A stretch of 64,000 nt of DNA from Rotaria socialis (Eukaryota > Rotifera > Eurotatoria > Philodinida > Philodinidae), in the NCBI GenBank assembly GCA_905331475.1, contig CAJNYU010000007.1, forward strand, positions 124,001-188,000, in the 5' to 3' direction. Shown here piece by piece: positions 1 to 12,800 of this stretch. A model generated the notes under the pieces. That model did no database searches and was not told where the DNA came from. It saw only the letters and a program-made list of their open reading frames with translations. Numbering within the stretch: position 1 is the stretch's first letter; each line of letters starts with the position of its first letter. A program made the position numbers and the translations under genes.

Positions 1-795
1 TTACGCAATTCTAAGAATATTCTTAAAAATCTTTATTGTCTTCCATAAACATTCAATCTTCAAAACCATCTATCAATTTTACTGACTATCTTTGAAATTT
101 AATCAGCTTTGAATATCGAATATGAGAAGTAGGAATAATTATTTCAGCCGAAATTTTCATGTTATTTGCTCAAAATTGTAAGATCTAATTATTAATGGCC
201 AATACGAATAACAAAATCTTTATCCTCATTCGATTCAAGCAGGTTTCAATAAAAATATTTAGTTTTTTATTGGATTTGGTTTCGGTCTCTATGCTAATAA
301 ATAGAGAATATTTTCGGTCCGGATACGGTTGTTAGTCAGATGTCTATCAGTCAAACTTATTATTCTTTTAAAAAATATATCAATAAAATTGTGTATTTTT
401 TATATCATTCTTATTCGTCGTTCGCCTGTTCATATCTGAAACATCAGTTTTTAAATGATGAATAATTTCAGACGGTTATTTCGTAAACTATAAATTCTTT
501 ATCGGAAACAGAAAAGATAATAAACGATTAGCTGTAAAACAGAATATTATTTAACAAGCGCATATTAGAGATTTTGTTCTCGAGTGTATCATATTTCGAT
601 GATATTGTCAACGATAAACTAGAGATTTTCAAAAAATCAACTGAAGTAGAAATAATAATGCAATGAGAAAAGCTTTTCTCGCTTTGAAACATTTCAATAA
701 AAAGATATGTTCAATATGTTTTCTAACTTATTAGACATCATCGTCATAATTATAAGAATAGATAAGATACAAAAATACTGTTTTGATCAACTTAC
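1..795. other. Non-coding stretch left of the ERICH3-like gene
   Basis: AT-rich sequence without a convincing exon. The ERICH3-like exon to the right ends in a good splice donor (GTAAGT on the minus strand, near 790-795). This stretch is therefore most likely a long intron, with the rest of the gene beyond the window. The short open frame at 707-901 on the plus strand lies mostly over that exon in antisense and is not believed. Confidence 0.5.
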
Positions 796-2572
796 ATCTA
801 CAACTGTTCTTCCAATTTTTAATTTATTGTCATTCGATTCCGATGAATTATCATGTTTTGATGTTTCTGTATCATCAGATCCAACAAAATCTTCGGCATA
901 ATTTTCATCTAAATAAACAATCAATCATTTGAAATTTATCTTAATTAAACATACTCGAATTGGGCACTTGTCTAACGGGTATTATAGCGGGTGTTTGTCT
1001 CGTTTTTGTTTCATCAGAAACTGGTATTGAAATTGTGATCGGCTTTTTCTTTTCATCATCTGTTGCGTCTTTTGGTGAATCACCATATCGTTTCAATCGA
1101 GTTTGTTTTTCGAATCGACATCTTAAATTAATTAATGGTAATTAATTAGTTTATTTTCCAACCTAAAATATACTTGATACAAGGTTTCGATCCTTCAACA
1201 GATAAAATAGCAAAATGACCACGTTCTCCACCTAACTTAACACCATGACGATGCTTATATTCACAACATGTCGATATTCGACTATCTATTAATCCTTTAA
1301 CATACAACGATAAACCAAATGGATAATTTGAATGCCGACGAGAATTAAATGAAAATTCATCTATGTAATAATTAAGATATATTTAAGAAAGAAACATATA
1401 AGTTTAACTGAACCTCCAGGTTTAAGATTATCTTTGTAAACAATTAAATTTTCTCCTCCACAATGTTGTTGCATAACAATAATTTCATCAATTGGTTCGA
1501 ATATTGAATGATCATAATCAAGTTTTGTGTGTGGACCAAAATAAGTCATTGTTATTCGACATGGCGGATTTGATGGTGAAGAATCTGATGGTTTTGTTAA
1601 TAAACGAGAACGTTGCTTTTTTTGAGAAAGAAAGACAAATATCAATTAATTAATTCAGAAAAAAGTTTCATCAGAAGTAAAAGGATATTTTACTAATGGT
1701 AATGATCGTTGCATAGAAGATGGTTTTGGTTGATTGAAATTTTGACGATGACGACGATCAAGACTTTTTGAAGAATATTTTGTATGATGATCTCCATTGA
1801 CATGAGCCGATTGAACACGAGCAACACGACGTACTTCACCGAATTCTTCATTCATCTAATTCATATTAGATATTATTATTTAAAAAAAAACAAGTGCATT
1901 TGTATAAACTACTGTTTCAATCTCTCGATGATGGCTGGCACTTTTAGGTCGTGTTTGTGACCATGATGAATCCATTGACAGTAAACCCATATCAGTAGAG
2001 TTTTGAGTATTTCCAATTGGATATGCACCTCGTCGTCTAGATTCCTAGACAAATAAGTTGCTATCATTGTTTATTTAAAAAGTAGGCATTTTACTTTGAT
2101 ACTGTGCACGAGCGCTACTTTCGACACCATATCTAATTGACGTCTCAATTCGGCTTGTCGTGCTCGTTCCATATCGATTGCTCTGTTAGTTTAGAAAATG
2201 ATAATAAACAAACGGTTTTCAATTTATTCTTAGTATCCTACCGATGAACAATATTTTCAGCAAGCATTTGTCGAACATGTTTTTTATGGTCACGTCGAGC
2301 TAATTTTAATCGATATTCACCATCAGGTACGATTTCACCTCGGCGGCTAATCTAAATTAATTCAAGTTTTTAAACAAAATTCAGGAAAAAAAGCTTCTTG
2401 TCTTTTTACTAATCCAGCATGTTGTAAATGAGATCGTATACGTTCATTACTAAAATAGCATTGTAAATGAGGATCAGCCAAAGAATTGTATGTAGCCAAA
2501 GTACTAAATTGAAGAATTTTATAGAGTTGCTTATAAAATATATAGATAAAACCTTGAATCGAGATGGGTCAT
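796..2572 (-). CDS. ERICH3: ERICH3-like protein (DUF4590), 3' end not in window
   Basis: Spliced minus-strand gene with short introns. Proposed start ATG at 2570-2572; first exons 2553-2572, 2410-2503 and 2242-2351, then one ending at 2182 and further exons down to 796. The N-terminus reads like human ERICH3: YNSLADPHLQCYF, then RIRSHLQHAGLI, then EYRLKLARRDHKKHVRQML. The DUF4590 core follows around 1200-1600: MTYFGPHTKLDYD, QQHCGGENLIVYKDNLK, NYPFGLSLYVKG, then STCCEYKHRHGVKLGGERGH and a PC-I-K segment. Downstream exons are charged and Ser/Asp-rich, matching the low-complexity tail of ERICH3. In vertebrates ERICH3 is linked to cilia and vesicle traffic; its biochemistry is unclear. The last visible exon ends in a splice donor, so the gene should continue past the left edge. 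Identity is strong over the conserved part; the exact exon set is inferred. Confidence 0.85.
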
Positions 2573-3419
2573 TATCAAAGAAAGGTGTTATGTCAAGAGG
2601 TTGTTAATCGATCACTACGCAAGCACTATTTTTTTTTAAAGCAAAAGATTCTAAGAATGATTTGAGTAAACATATACAAACCCCATTGACTATTCTATAC
2701 TTGATTCGTTGTCAGGCAACAAATTGTCAAAATACTGTCACCAGTTAAGTTCTTGTGACATTTATATTGCAATGTGTCGTAATTCTAATTTGTCTTATCG
2801 TTTTGAAAATCTATATAATATATCTTTCAAAAGTGATCTTATACAAAAACTTCAATGTGGCTCCATCTCTGGATGAAGCCAAACACAATATAATACCATA
2901 ATACGAGTTTTTTTTCTTAAATTTTCTGTATGTAATAAAACTGAATGATATTACGAAACAGTCATTTAAAAATCAATATTAATTGTATATTTTTCATTGG
3001 AAAAATACATTTATTGATATTGAACTTATAAAAGTGCTTTATTTAAATTTGACTAAAGTCGTTTGCAGACCTATACATATTTAAACAAGACTAAACCTGA
3101 TGCTCGTATTTCATTCTTTTCCATTTGTATCACTGTTTTATCTTTATTTTCTAAAACATTTAAATGCCTGAAAAGAGATAATCGTCGAAGTGAATAAGAT
3201 AATCTAGTAAGCTTACGTAATTGTATGACCAGCCAGTCAGTAAAGTATTATCATTATTACATTCTTTGTTCGTGTCTTGATCTCTGATGATATAATCGCT
3301 TTCTCTTTCTCTCTTCTTTCTTTGTTTAACTTTCTCTATAAAACTAGTTACCTGTTCAAATAAATCATTACAAGAAAAGCTGGCTATTCTCCAATAACCA
3401 TTTCGAAACTTGTATAACA
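2573..3419. other. Intergenic, divergent promoter space
   Basis: Between two genes transcribed away from each other. An open frame at 3160-3420 on the minus strand has no recognisable motif and biased composition, and was not called. I see no RNA gene or repeat here. Confidence 0.5.
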
Positions 3420-4812
3420 ATGACTGTAATAATATCGTTTATTTCATTTCTTATTTTATTAATAGCTACATGTAGCTATTCATTACCTATTGAACAACAA
3501 CATGATGGTTCAACAATCGGTTATAATATTTCATCTGGTGCAAAAGAGCTTCTTCATGAAGAAGAAATGAATATACAAGTCAGGACATCTACAATTTTTC
3601 AATAACAATTTTTTCGAGAAAAAAATCTTCTTTTCTAGCTAGCGTCCGATGAAAAAACAACAGAGATACTAAATATTGATACTCAAGAATTATTGGATAC
3701 AACTCGTAGTGATGAACCTAACAACCGTGATCAGTTTGAATATCCAGAAGATATATCACTTCCATCAAGTACAGCTGATGATGATATGTTTACATCTTCA
3801 CCAACTATATCCGTTTCTGAAACGATATCATCAAATAACTCAAATGATGAAAGTAGTTTATATGATAGTTTATTTACAACTACACAAGCAAATACTCAAT
3901 TTGAGCTAGGGTCAATCAATACACATTCTAGCCAAAGCCAAGAAGAAATATCAACAATATTTGCAGATGAGCTTTTTCGAAATGATAACCAAACAGAAAT
4001 GACCACCAATATCGAAGTAAATTTCAATGTATTTATGTTTTCTTCTTTTATTATAAACATGAATTTTTATTTCAGTTGTTATTCTCTGAACCGAGATCAT
4101 CCATAGTTGAAGGATTATCAATCGATGGAGTTGAATCGGAACCATCACCATCTGTTGAATCTGAATCAGAAGTATCAATAACTACTGAATCGAAAACATC
4201 AAAAGTATCGCCATCGACTGAAACTGAATCGTATGTGTCAGAAGTATCATTATCATCATCAGTTCATACATTTAATGAGCCTAATGGGCTTGTTGGTGAT
4301 GATCAATTAGCAGACAAACCAGCAAGAATTGATTACGATAAAATTGTTCAATCAAGTGAAGAAATCGAAGAGATAGCAACATTTGATTCGACTGAGCCAG
4401 GTAAAATTGCAGTAATTACAATCTCAATTAATCATAAAAGTATAACCTCCCAGGTCGAGAAATCCCATACCGAATCTGATAGGAATTTGATAGTATCCTA
4501 CCATCCGACAGAATCTTATAGGATTCCGGGTCAAGGAATTGACGTCGGAACCACTGGTCGGAACCGATTGAACTTCCGTTGACATCCAACGGTGTTTCTT
4601 TGGAATTCATAGGAATCCGACACTGAGGATCCAACTTCGAATCCGGAATCCGATGATAATTCTGTTGGGTCCGACAAAATCCGATAAGATCCTACTGGAT
4701 GCGAGTCGGATCGGATGGATTCCGATTGGTTCCCACTGTTGGATTGCTCGGCCTGGGCTATAAAGTAGATGAATACACTTCGGAGACCTCAACAGAACAT
4801 AGTTTAGATTAG
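3420..4812 (+). CDS. Secreted Ser/Thr/Glu-rich (mucin-like) protein
   Basis: Four exons read cleanly in phase: 3420-3578, 3639-4016, 4076-4400 and 4766-4812, giving about 302 residues. Residues 1-22 form a signal peptide (hydrophobic ISFISFLILLIATCSYS, then LPIEQQ). The rest is acidic and rich in Ser, Thr and Glu, with motifs such as SETISSNNSND and SESEVSITTES. It has no cysteine framework and no known domain, so a secreted, possibly O-glycosylated or matrix protein is inferred. The last intron carries a 313-bp transposable element (4446-4758). Without the element the intron would be about 47 nt, the usual size here. If the intron is retained, the frame instead reads into the element and stops at 4580-4582. 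Function unknown. Confidence 0.7.
4446..4758. mobile_element. MITE-like element with TIRs and TCCGA motifs, inside an intron
   Basis: Terminal inverted repeats: CCCAGGTCGAGAAATCCCA at 4449-4467, and the right end 4739-4757 whose reverse complement is CCCAGGCCGAGCAATCCAA (16 of 19 identical). The pentamer TATAA flanks both sides (4441-4445 and 4759-4763), a plausible target-site duplication. The interior is visibly GC-richer than its surroundings and holds about ten TCCGA/TCGGA pentamers in both orientations. No transposase is encoded. This is a small non-autonomous DNA transposon; I cannot name the superfamily. Confidence 0.75.
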
Positions 4813-7288
4813 GCTATTTTATCTATTTCTCACTATGCGTACGGTTACAGGTAAAACTACTTTGCAGAGCTAAAAATTTACAAAGAAAAATACGAAATAT
4901 ATGAATTTTCGTTTGCATTTTTATTCTATCTGATGTTCCATTATGTCTTACTTTGTATTTTTCAGATCAAATCGAGTGAAGTGTCGTCGAAGAAGAAAAA
5001 TCAGATAATTTAATCGGAAGTTTATTCAATGAATGTTAATAAGATATTGTAAAATTATACTTCTTAAAATTTTTCAAATGTACGGCTGAGTTTCACTTTA
5101 ATTTATTTAAAACAACACTGATTGTGAATTCATTTAGTTTTTTTTGCAATCAATATCAATATGTTTACTAAAAATAAAAATAGTCTCTTTGTTTAATATT
5201 TTTATCTTATTTTCAATTTCCTCAAACAAATTCAATAGATCAAAACAATATTTACAAATCATCTAAATTAGAAAATAGTTAGCTTACTTGACGTGTTTTA
5301 TGAGGTCAAATGTATGGACATAAATCATTCAGAAATCCTCACTAGCCAACATAAGAATTTAAGTTTTATTCCATTCATAGATGTATATGACGATAATTGA
5401 ATGATTTCTCTGATTATAGAATAAAAACTACACAAAAGAAGAAAAAAAACGATACAGTAGGCGATTGTTTTTGATGATTCATAATTCGGAACATATTGAG
5501 CTACTAATTCATTCAGATTTTATATCGTAACCCTAGCCTTAGGCGAAGTAGTAGGAGTTTTGAATTCAAGCGTGATGGTCTAGTAAAGGAGGATTAAAAT
5601 GTCGATAATGATAAGAATTTCATAAAATTATAAATGAATAGTTATGATCTGCTTATCGAACAAAACAATTATTAAAGCATAAAGAAACGCTAAAAGTATG
5701 CAGAATTAACAAATGAGGACGACGACATAGCATCATTGCGGTAGATATTCATTAAAATAGAAATATTCCATTTCATGGGTCAGAATTCTCTGTAAACCTT
5801 GTTTCTACGTTGAATTCGTTACTTTTATTGCTTGTAAGATACTTTGAGAGAAATCATGAGAAATCTACCCTTGTTGCAAATACCGGATCATTTCTTGCAG
5901 TAAACCGCGGTATTTATCCTTCCTGTGATAATGGAAGCCGGTAACCGAACCAGTAAAACCGCGGTTAACCGTCGATTTTCATGCGGTTTTTATTACACGG
6001 GTATTAATCTATATTCTTAACTTTATATCGAAGAGCTAGTTGTCAAGTTCAGTACCAATCGACCAGCCGATAAAAATAAGCGCCCTTTCTCTATCTCTTA
6101 AATTGATTTCTCTCATATTCTTCGTCTAAACAGATGTTGTTTTAAATGGAAAACAAACAATCATTATCCTAAAAACAAAATCTACTTGAAAACATTAGAG
6201 AGGAACTATTAGAAAAATATTTTCAGGTATTAAAATAATATACTTTATTGCGTTTTAAGAAGTTCTTGATTCGTTATCTGATGTGGACGAGACGTTCACT
6301 TTCACAACATATCATACAAACAATCAATTACGTTAACGATGGAAAAACATGCACATGTGAACAAAATCGGAGTAAAGCGGCACTTCGTTTTGCAGCGCTT
6401 TCTGCCATATACGTGCTGTACCGAACATATATTTTGCAATATCGAATTTTCTACACTCAATAATATTTTCGAGCAGAAAAATACCGTCAGTAAAATTAAT
6501 TTTGTGAAAAATAAACTCTACCTGTGGCCATCAAACGGTATGATTTATGAAAAAACTTCACTTTTAGTTCTCACAGATTGTAATTAGCTTAAGAATAAAT
6601 TCGACATATAATAAAGAATTTTTTCGAGCATATTTTCATCCTCGCGGGTAGAGCCCGTCGAGCTTTAGTAGTGAAGGTGATTTTGGGAACGGATGTGTGC
6701 TTATTATTCAGGGCACAACAATCGAAAAAGAAGCGTCCTCCGCTACTCTCAAAATGGTTATCGAATTCTGATTAGAATATTTTACTAACAGTATAAGACT
6801 GTGATTCGACAGAATCCGAAAGGAAAAATGTTTTTCAGTGGGTTCATTTCAGGGTTTAAAAACCTTGAGTCAGACGGGTTTCACTCGTCCGTGTTAAACT
6901 ATTATATCCGTTACAGCTTCCTCATCGAAAAAAAAACTAAAATGAGTACTCGAATTCTCTAGTTTTAGTAATTTGAGGGAAAGGTTACAGTGAACAATTA
7001 AAGCCAATACCAGACATATATCAAGTTTTGAACTCGTGCAATATGACTGCAGCCGTATCGAACATTATGTTCAGAAAAATCCTATTGCTGTTTTTGAACA
7101 AAGTTAAGTAATTGATGTTTCATATAAATTACGAAAATTACAACCTGTTTTTTCTTCTATTTTGTTTCTTACGGAAAATATATTTTATTTGGAAAAAAAA
7201 TATCAAGTTTTATATAATCGTAACGTTCGTTCTGATAAATTGATTCATCTCTCTATGATGATGTTGATATGTGTCAATATAGTTCAAA
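4813..7288. other. Intergenic, with degenerate repeat-like patches
   Basis: No supported gene. Near 5899-5985 the phrase CAGTAAA(A)CCGCGGT occurs twice in direct orientation, with related CCGGTTAACC-like words, which looks like a repeat remnant. A second GC-richer patch at about 6640-6960 also stands out from the AT-rich background. Two overlapping plus-strand frames (6248-6463 and 6339-6587) were judged to be chance. Confidence 0.45.
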
Positions 7289-7822
7289 TTAAATCATTAT
7301 TTGATTGTATTTCATAGGTACAATAGGTAGTCTAGGATGAATATGATTATGACGTAATGCAAAAGATATACCTAGTGCGTACGATGCTGTAAATGTAGTT
7401 AATAATGAAAAAACTATAGCAGCATTAAAAACAATAGCACTACCACCATTCATAAATAAATACAAGTTTATTGTTAAAACTGTTATCCATAAAAATAAAG
7501 AGGCAAGTAAGAATAGAATGGTAATTACTATTAAAGCCATTCGACGCCGATAAATAAATACATTAATAAATGAACTAATGATACCCAATACAAGAAGACA
7601 TTGACCAAAAATAGCAAATACTATTGGTATATCATGTTTTTCTCTTACACTTATACAATTATCTTTATAACATGTCCGAAATAAACCTGTTTTATTGTGA
7701 TAACTATCGATTTGCCATCCGGATGTTGCTGTTGCTAAAGTACACATTATAAATGAAATCATACTAAATATAGCACTGACAAGTACAGTTAACTCTTCAT
7801 GAGATTCGTCATTTGTATTCAT
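7289..7822 (-). CDS. Claudin/PMP22-like four-transmembrane protein
   Basis: Single-exon gene of 177 residues. Four hydrophobic segments lie at about residues 12-32, 68-90, 95-120 and 130-152. The first extracellular loop contains SGWQ and then TGLFRTCYKDNC, a version of the claudin W-GLW-C-C signature in which GLW has become GLF while both cysteines are kept. The C-terminal tail is basic and short. Claudin-family proteins sit in the plasma membrane at cell junctions; whether this one makes a barrier or is a more distant PMP22/EMP/clarin-type tetraspan cannot be told from sequence. The ATG at 7820-7822 gives a short polar N-terminus before the first membrane segment, as usual for the family. 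Confidence 0.75.
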   Translation of the reverse strand: MNTNDESHEELTVLVSAIFSMISFIMCTLATATSGWQIDSYHNKTGLFRTCYKDNCISVREKHDIPIVFAIFGQCLLVLGIISSFINVFIYRRRMALIVITILFLLASLFLWITVLTINLYLFMNGGSAIVFNAAIVFSLLTTFTASYALGISFALRHNHIHPRLPIVPMKYNQIMI

Positions 7823-8202
7823 TATCTATTGATAGATATTGGTATAAAAATAGATTTTTTATTGGTTGTATCAATAATTAGCATAGTATTGAATAATTAA
7901 AAAATAATGGTTAACTGATGTAAAATAATGTGGTAGAATAATAAAATAATTCAATTTTTCTTTCATTATTCAATGTGTTTATTCAATAAAAATCTAGGAA
8001 GTTCTATAATCATGAAATTCTTCATAAAATATCAAAAAGCTGAATTGAAGTTTTTTCTTTGTCTATGCGAAAATTTCTTTGGGAATAACTAACTAATAAT
8101 ATTATGAAGTTGAACAACAAATGGCGCTTATTTCATTTATTCTATAAAAACATTCTGTTAGATAATTCACATCTGTTACTTGTGTTTTATTCTATTCATT
8201 AA
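7823..8202. other. Intergenic, divergent promoter space
   Basis: Lies between the claudin-like gene (minus) and the small secreted peptide gene (plus). AT-rich, with no repeat or RNA gene that I can recognise. Confidence 0.5.
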
Positions 8203-8608
8203 ATGATCATCAATCAATTGAGTAAGTCAAATGAACTAAACTAAACTAAACTTAAACATAAGATATTATTTATAGTTTACCTTTTGTTCATCATCTTATT
8301 ACTAATATCTTCACTTGGAGCATTGGCTGGTGATAGTATGGATAGTTCTGATGATAGTGATGATGATAATAATTTGGTATATACACGTGCACATCGTCAA
8401 CTTAAAAAGTTTGCATATGCAAATCCATGTGAAGTTGAATGTGTTGCTAAGGAACTTCATACAAAAGTACCCATTAAAGTTTTAGCTGTAAGTTGTTTCC
8501 TTCGTAATCATAAAAAAGTAAAATCGAATATTTTTCATATAGAAACGATGTAAAGATGCATGTAAAGATAAAGTATCCAAATTTAAGCCGGCTATTTATA
8601 ATAGATAA
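8203..8608 (+). CDS. Small secreted peptide with paired CxxxC motifs
   Basis: Three exons in phase (8203-8221, 8276-8487, 8543-8608) give about 98 residues. The first exon is only 19 nt (MIINQL) and joins through a GTAAGT donor to a hydrophobic run, together forming a signal peptide (IYLLFIILLLISSLGALAG). An acidic Ser/Asp stretch follows, then a basic, probably helical C-terminal half carrying CEVEC and CKDAC. Two CxxxC pairs on consecutive helices can be linked as a helical hairpin. No known family was recognised, and I do not assign a function from the cysteine spacing. The acidic segment between signal and cysteine region could be a propeptide. The protein ends KPAIYNR. Confidence 0.65.
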
Positions 8609-9819
8609 CATTCGAATTTTATTTATTTCGAAACATTTTGTTTCTTTTTTGAATTCGGAGCCTCGTATGACTCTTTATACACAATCAAATATTGTTTTCT
8701 TTTAATAAAAATTTTCGTTCATGTCTATCGAAATCAACTCTTGAATACTAACATAATTAACCAAATTTAATGAAACGATATTTATCAACTATCTAGGTTC
8801 TTTTTTCTTTTTTTTAAATATTTAATTCATATTTTTTTTATTGCACAAGGCTGAAAAGCTATGATGATAAAGGATAGAAATGATAATAAACTGCATCTTT
8901 TTTCTTTCTAATCAATAATACTGAGTCTATAATACGAGTTTGAGTTCGTTGACGTCTTTCTTTAGAATTTGATCATGCAGAGTATATGTTTTCAATTGAA
9001 AACCTCATGTTTAATGTGACTTGTCAGTGTGTAGATGTTACAGTATCAAGTTTATTTGAAGTATATTTAGCATAGGCAGGATCATTGTGACGACAGGATA
9101 TCAATGACGATATATAAAAGACTTTGAATAGCTCACAGCCATATCGATTTTTACAATGGTTCAACTGTTCTTTTTTTTTGTTTGAATCTTTTACTGGCAA
9201 TATTTTCCTATCAATTTTCATATGTACATATTTTTTATGCACTATCAATTCTTGTTCAATGAACTTCGATTGCTTGCTATATATTCTTCGCGGCTCATCA
9301 TTCTTTCAATAGATTCATAATAGCATTATTTTTCTTATCGTTTCATTCTATGTTTATCATCTGTCAAGCTTGAGTAGCAGGGACTGAGCTATGAATTGAG
9401 CAAATAGCTTTTATCGGAAAACGTAACAAAGAGCGATTAAAAAATAAAGATTTAGACAGAAATCAGATTAAAAAATTCAACAACTTGACTCACACAACGC
9501 CTATCTAGTTAAAATCTTATCCCCTCAAATGACTAAATTTATTTTACTAAACCAAGTAATTCATGATTATTAGCTATGATTTTGGTGTATAAGTAGAATC
9601 AAATTTAGTGAAATGAAGAAACAGTTAAAAATTGATTGTTAATAAATTTTTGTCAATTTATGGAGAAATAAACTATACATGGAAATAATTCTTTTTTTCT
9701 AAATTCAAGAATTCTATTCGCTCATCTGTACAACAATCTATAGACAAATTTAAATACATAAAAAAAACAAAAAACAATTATCTGACGTAAACATTAATTT
9801 TCTTTATCTGTAGAATTAA
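8609..9819. other. Intergenic, nothing recognised
   Basis: AT-rich sequence downstream of both neighbouring genes. Two short antisense-overlapping frames around 9024-9312 show no domain or splice continuity. Confidence 0.5.
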
Positions 9820-12800
9820 TCATGTTGAGCACTTATTATTATTATTTTCGATGAGATAATCGTCTGTTGAAAGACATTCTCCTGATTTAATTGAATCTAG
9901 AAAATAAAAATAAGAAAATAAAAATAAAATCTGAAATTTTAAATTACCAATAACCCATTGTTCATTAACTTGTGGATAAATAATTACTTGAAGTGGTTTT
10001 GATGAATATCCAACAACAATTTTTGCTTGATTACGATTAACAGTAATCTATAAGAGAAAGAGAAATTAATTTAAGTTAAATTAATTATATAGAACTTACA
10101 TTTCCACCTAATAAGCTGATCAATTTAAGTAATAATGATCGCTGTTTTGCTATTGACGTTAAATAGATAAGACCACATTTATTAAATAAACAAATTGGTT
10201 TTTGTTGTAGCCGAGATTTACGATAAATATTTAATGATGGATTTGATTGAAAAAAACGTTTCGGCTCAAATTTATTAACATTTAACCATTCACCAATACG
10301 TGATGACGATTTTAACCATTCAAATGTCACTAAACGACTAGGAAGTAAAAAGGTTAAATTATAATTATTCGAATGTGAATATAGACTACGAAAGAATACG
10401 ATTGTCTACAATGAGTCATATGAGAATCTTGTTTCTGATTATTTAATATGATAGATTGAAATTTAGATTTCTGAAAAACTAATTAACAATTTGAAAAAAT
10501 GGATCGTAAGTTTTGAATATTTCTCATATTTAAGAGCAATAATTCACAAAAAATATGGTTTGACACGAGGTTTAATATAAATTAAATTAAATCAAGAAAA
10601 ATAAAAAAATATTATTCTGAAAAATTTACCATCCATAAATCAGTGCAAGAAGAAGATTAAGTGTTAATGTCATTTGTGGATTATCGTCAGGTAAAATAAT
10701 ATGTGTTATTGTCATGTCAATCGTTTCAAATGAAAAACAATCACCCATACGACGAGTTAATCGTTTGGCTTCTTCTAATTGTCTAGAAGAAAAATAAAAA
10801 TTCAAAAGATACAAAAATAACTAGTAGAAAAATCTTCAAAAAGATTTCTTTGAACATACGGCGATGAAAATTCATAAAAAACAAATGAATAATTAGCGGG
10901 TGCATTTGGTAAATCTTTAATAGATGGTAATTGATTATCTAATTTCGTATTGATTAATTGTTCTGGATGTTTAGCTCGGATATTTTGTGAAAGTGCAAGA
11001 AGTGGTGGTGGCCGTGGAATAATTTGATCATTATTTGTTGATGTCTCAAGTTCATCAATGATTTGTTTTACATTTGGTAAAACAAAATCTCTTTCATCAT
11101 CCTCATTATGACATAGTTCAAACGTAATTCTTGACTTTGTTTTATCATTTATTTCATCTAAAGGTGTTACTTTAGTAAATGATGTGTAATCAATTGTCTT
11201 TAGTGGTGTAATCAATTGTTTTTCTTTCGGATTTTCAAGATTTTTTTCAATTAAAATTTCATTTGATTCATAATTATCAAGATTATTTAATCGCAATGCT
11301 GGACGTAATATCGGCGACGATAGAGGAGTTGATTGAGGAAGATCGCCCAGTGCAGCATATTGTTGTTGACTATCAAAATCAAATGTTGTTGAAAGAGAAA
11401 CAGTGATAGGCATTTTAGCATTAGAAATTTGACGAATATTCTACAGAAAATAGAAATTTATATTTATGACAAGCAAGAAAAAAAACCTTTTTGTTTTTAA
11501 ATTATTTTTACATTAGCAAAATGAATAATAGGCGATGATTGAGATTGAGATGGAATACTCGATGTTGTTGGTAAATTTTCTAGTTTCATAGGAGTCAATT
11601 GTTTATCTAAAAATATCAAGTAGAACACAAAATCGTTATTAAATTAGATTTGTTGCATTTTATTTAATTAAATTAAACCTTTTGATTCAAATTGAGTACG
11701 AGGATTTTCTTGAACTTGTCGACGAGCAACACTACATCCATATCGATGAATTAATACATGATTACTATCTTTAAAAAGAATTGTTGTTTCATTTTTCTAT
11801 TTATAAAATATGAAAATGTACCGGGTAAATTGATTCCTAAATTTTCAAGTGTTATCACACGATTTTGATGATCAAAATATTCATGAGGATTTCCTTCATC
11901 AAATTGTCCACGTATTGGCGTATAAAGAACTTTTTTAGGTTTTTTTCCTGAATCAATATTCACATCTTGAAGTTGCTCTGCCTAAAAAGAAAACAAAAGA
12001 TATTAAAGAAAAACAAAATGAAAAACAAAATGAACCTTGTTTTTAGGTGTAGATGGCACAATTAGATCCTTATTTGATATTACCAATTGATCGAATGGAA
12101 GTTCTTCTAAAATTATTAAATAAATTTTTATTTATACTTCGAAACAAAAAATTATATAATTATATCGACGTATCAAAACTAAGATATTTTTCAATATCAA
12201 ATGTTACATACAATTCAATGATTACAATCAATGTTGATAGAACAGTTTCACCATTATTATTCAGATAGTTGAAATAAAAATTATTTTTAAACATAGTTAT
12301 ACTATCTTTGCAATGGTTCAAGCTTATCATAACTGAAAGATTCAACATATATGATAAACAAACTGACGTCAATTTAGATAGAATATTTATTGGATTTTTT
12401 GTTTTAATATACAAAGATTTAACAAGGATTACGAAACGATAAGAGCATGAGTGTTAAATTTTATGAATACTATAGGAGCTTTTCTTTATTTAACTCTTTG
12501 TTGTTGTGAAAATTATATTTTTAGTAGGACAATAAACGGAATGCTTTGTCTTTTATATTAAAATTTCCCACACAAAGCTCTTAACTAAAATTATGATGAT
12601 ACAATACAATATTACTGCAGTTCAGTAGTTGTAAACTTATCAAACGAAGTGAGTTCCCCCCTCAATAATCCATCTGAATAGTATTGATGCAAGTGTTCCT
12701 GTAAGAAGAGGTTCTGGTCATCACTTTCTCTCTCAGCAAGTTTTATTTATGTCGTCAAATCTATAATTTTTATAATAAGGTGATATTATACATCTAATCT

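Noticed and set aside
3160-3420. 86-residue minus-strand frame
   Set aside because: No motif, biased composition, and ends exactly at the start of the opposite-strand gene.
6248-6587. Two overlapping plus-strand frames with cysteines
   Set aside because: They compete for the same DNA in different frames, show no domain, and have no splice signals linking them to other exons.
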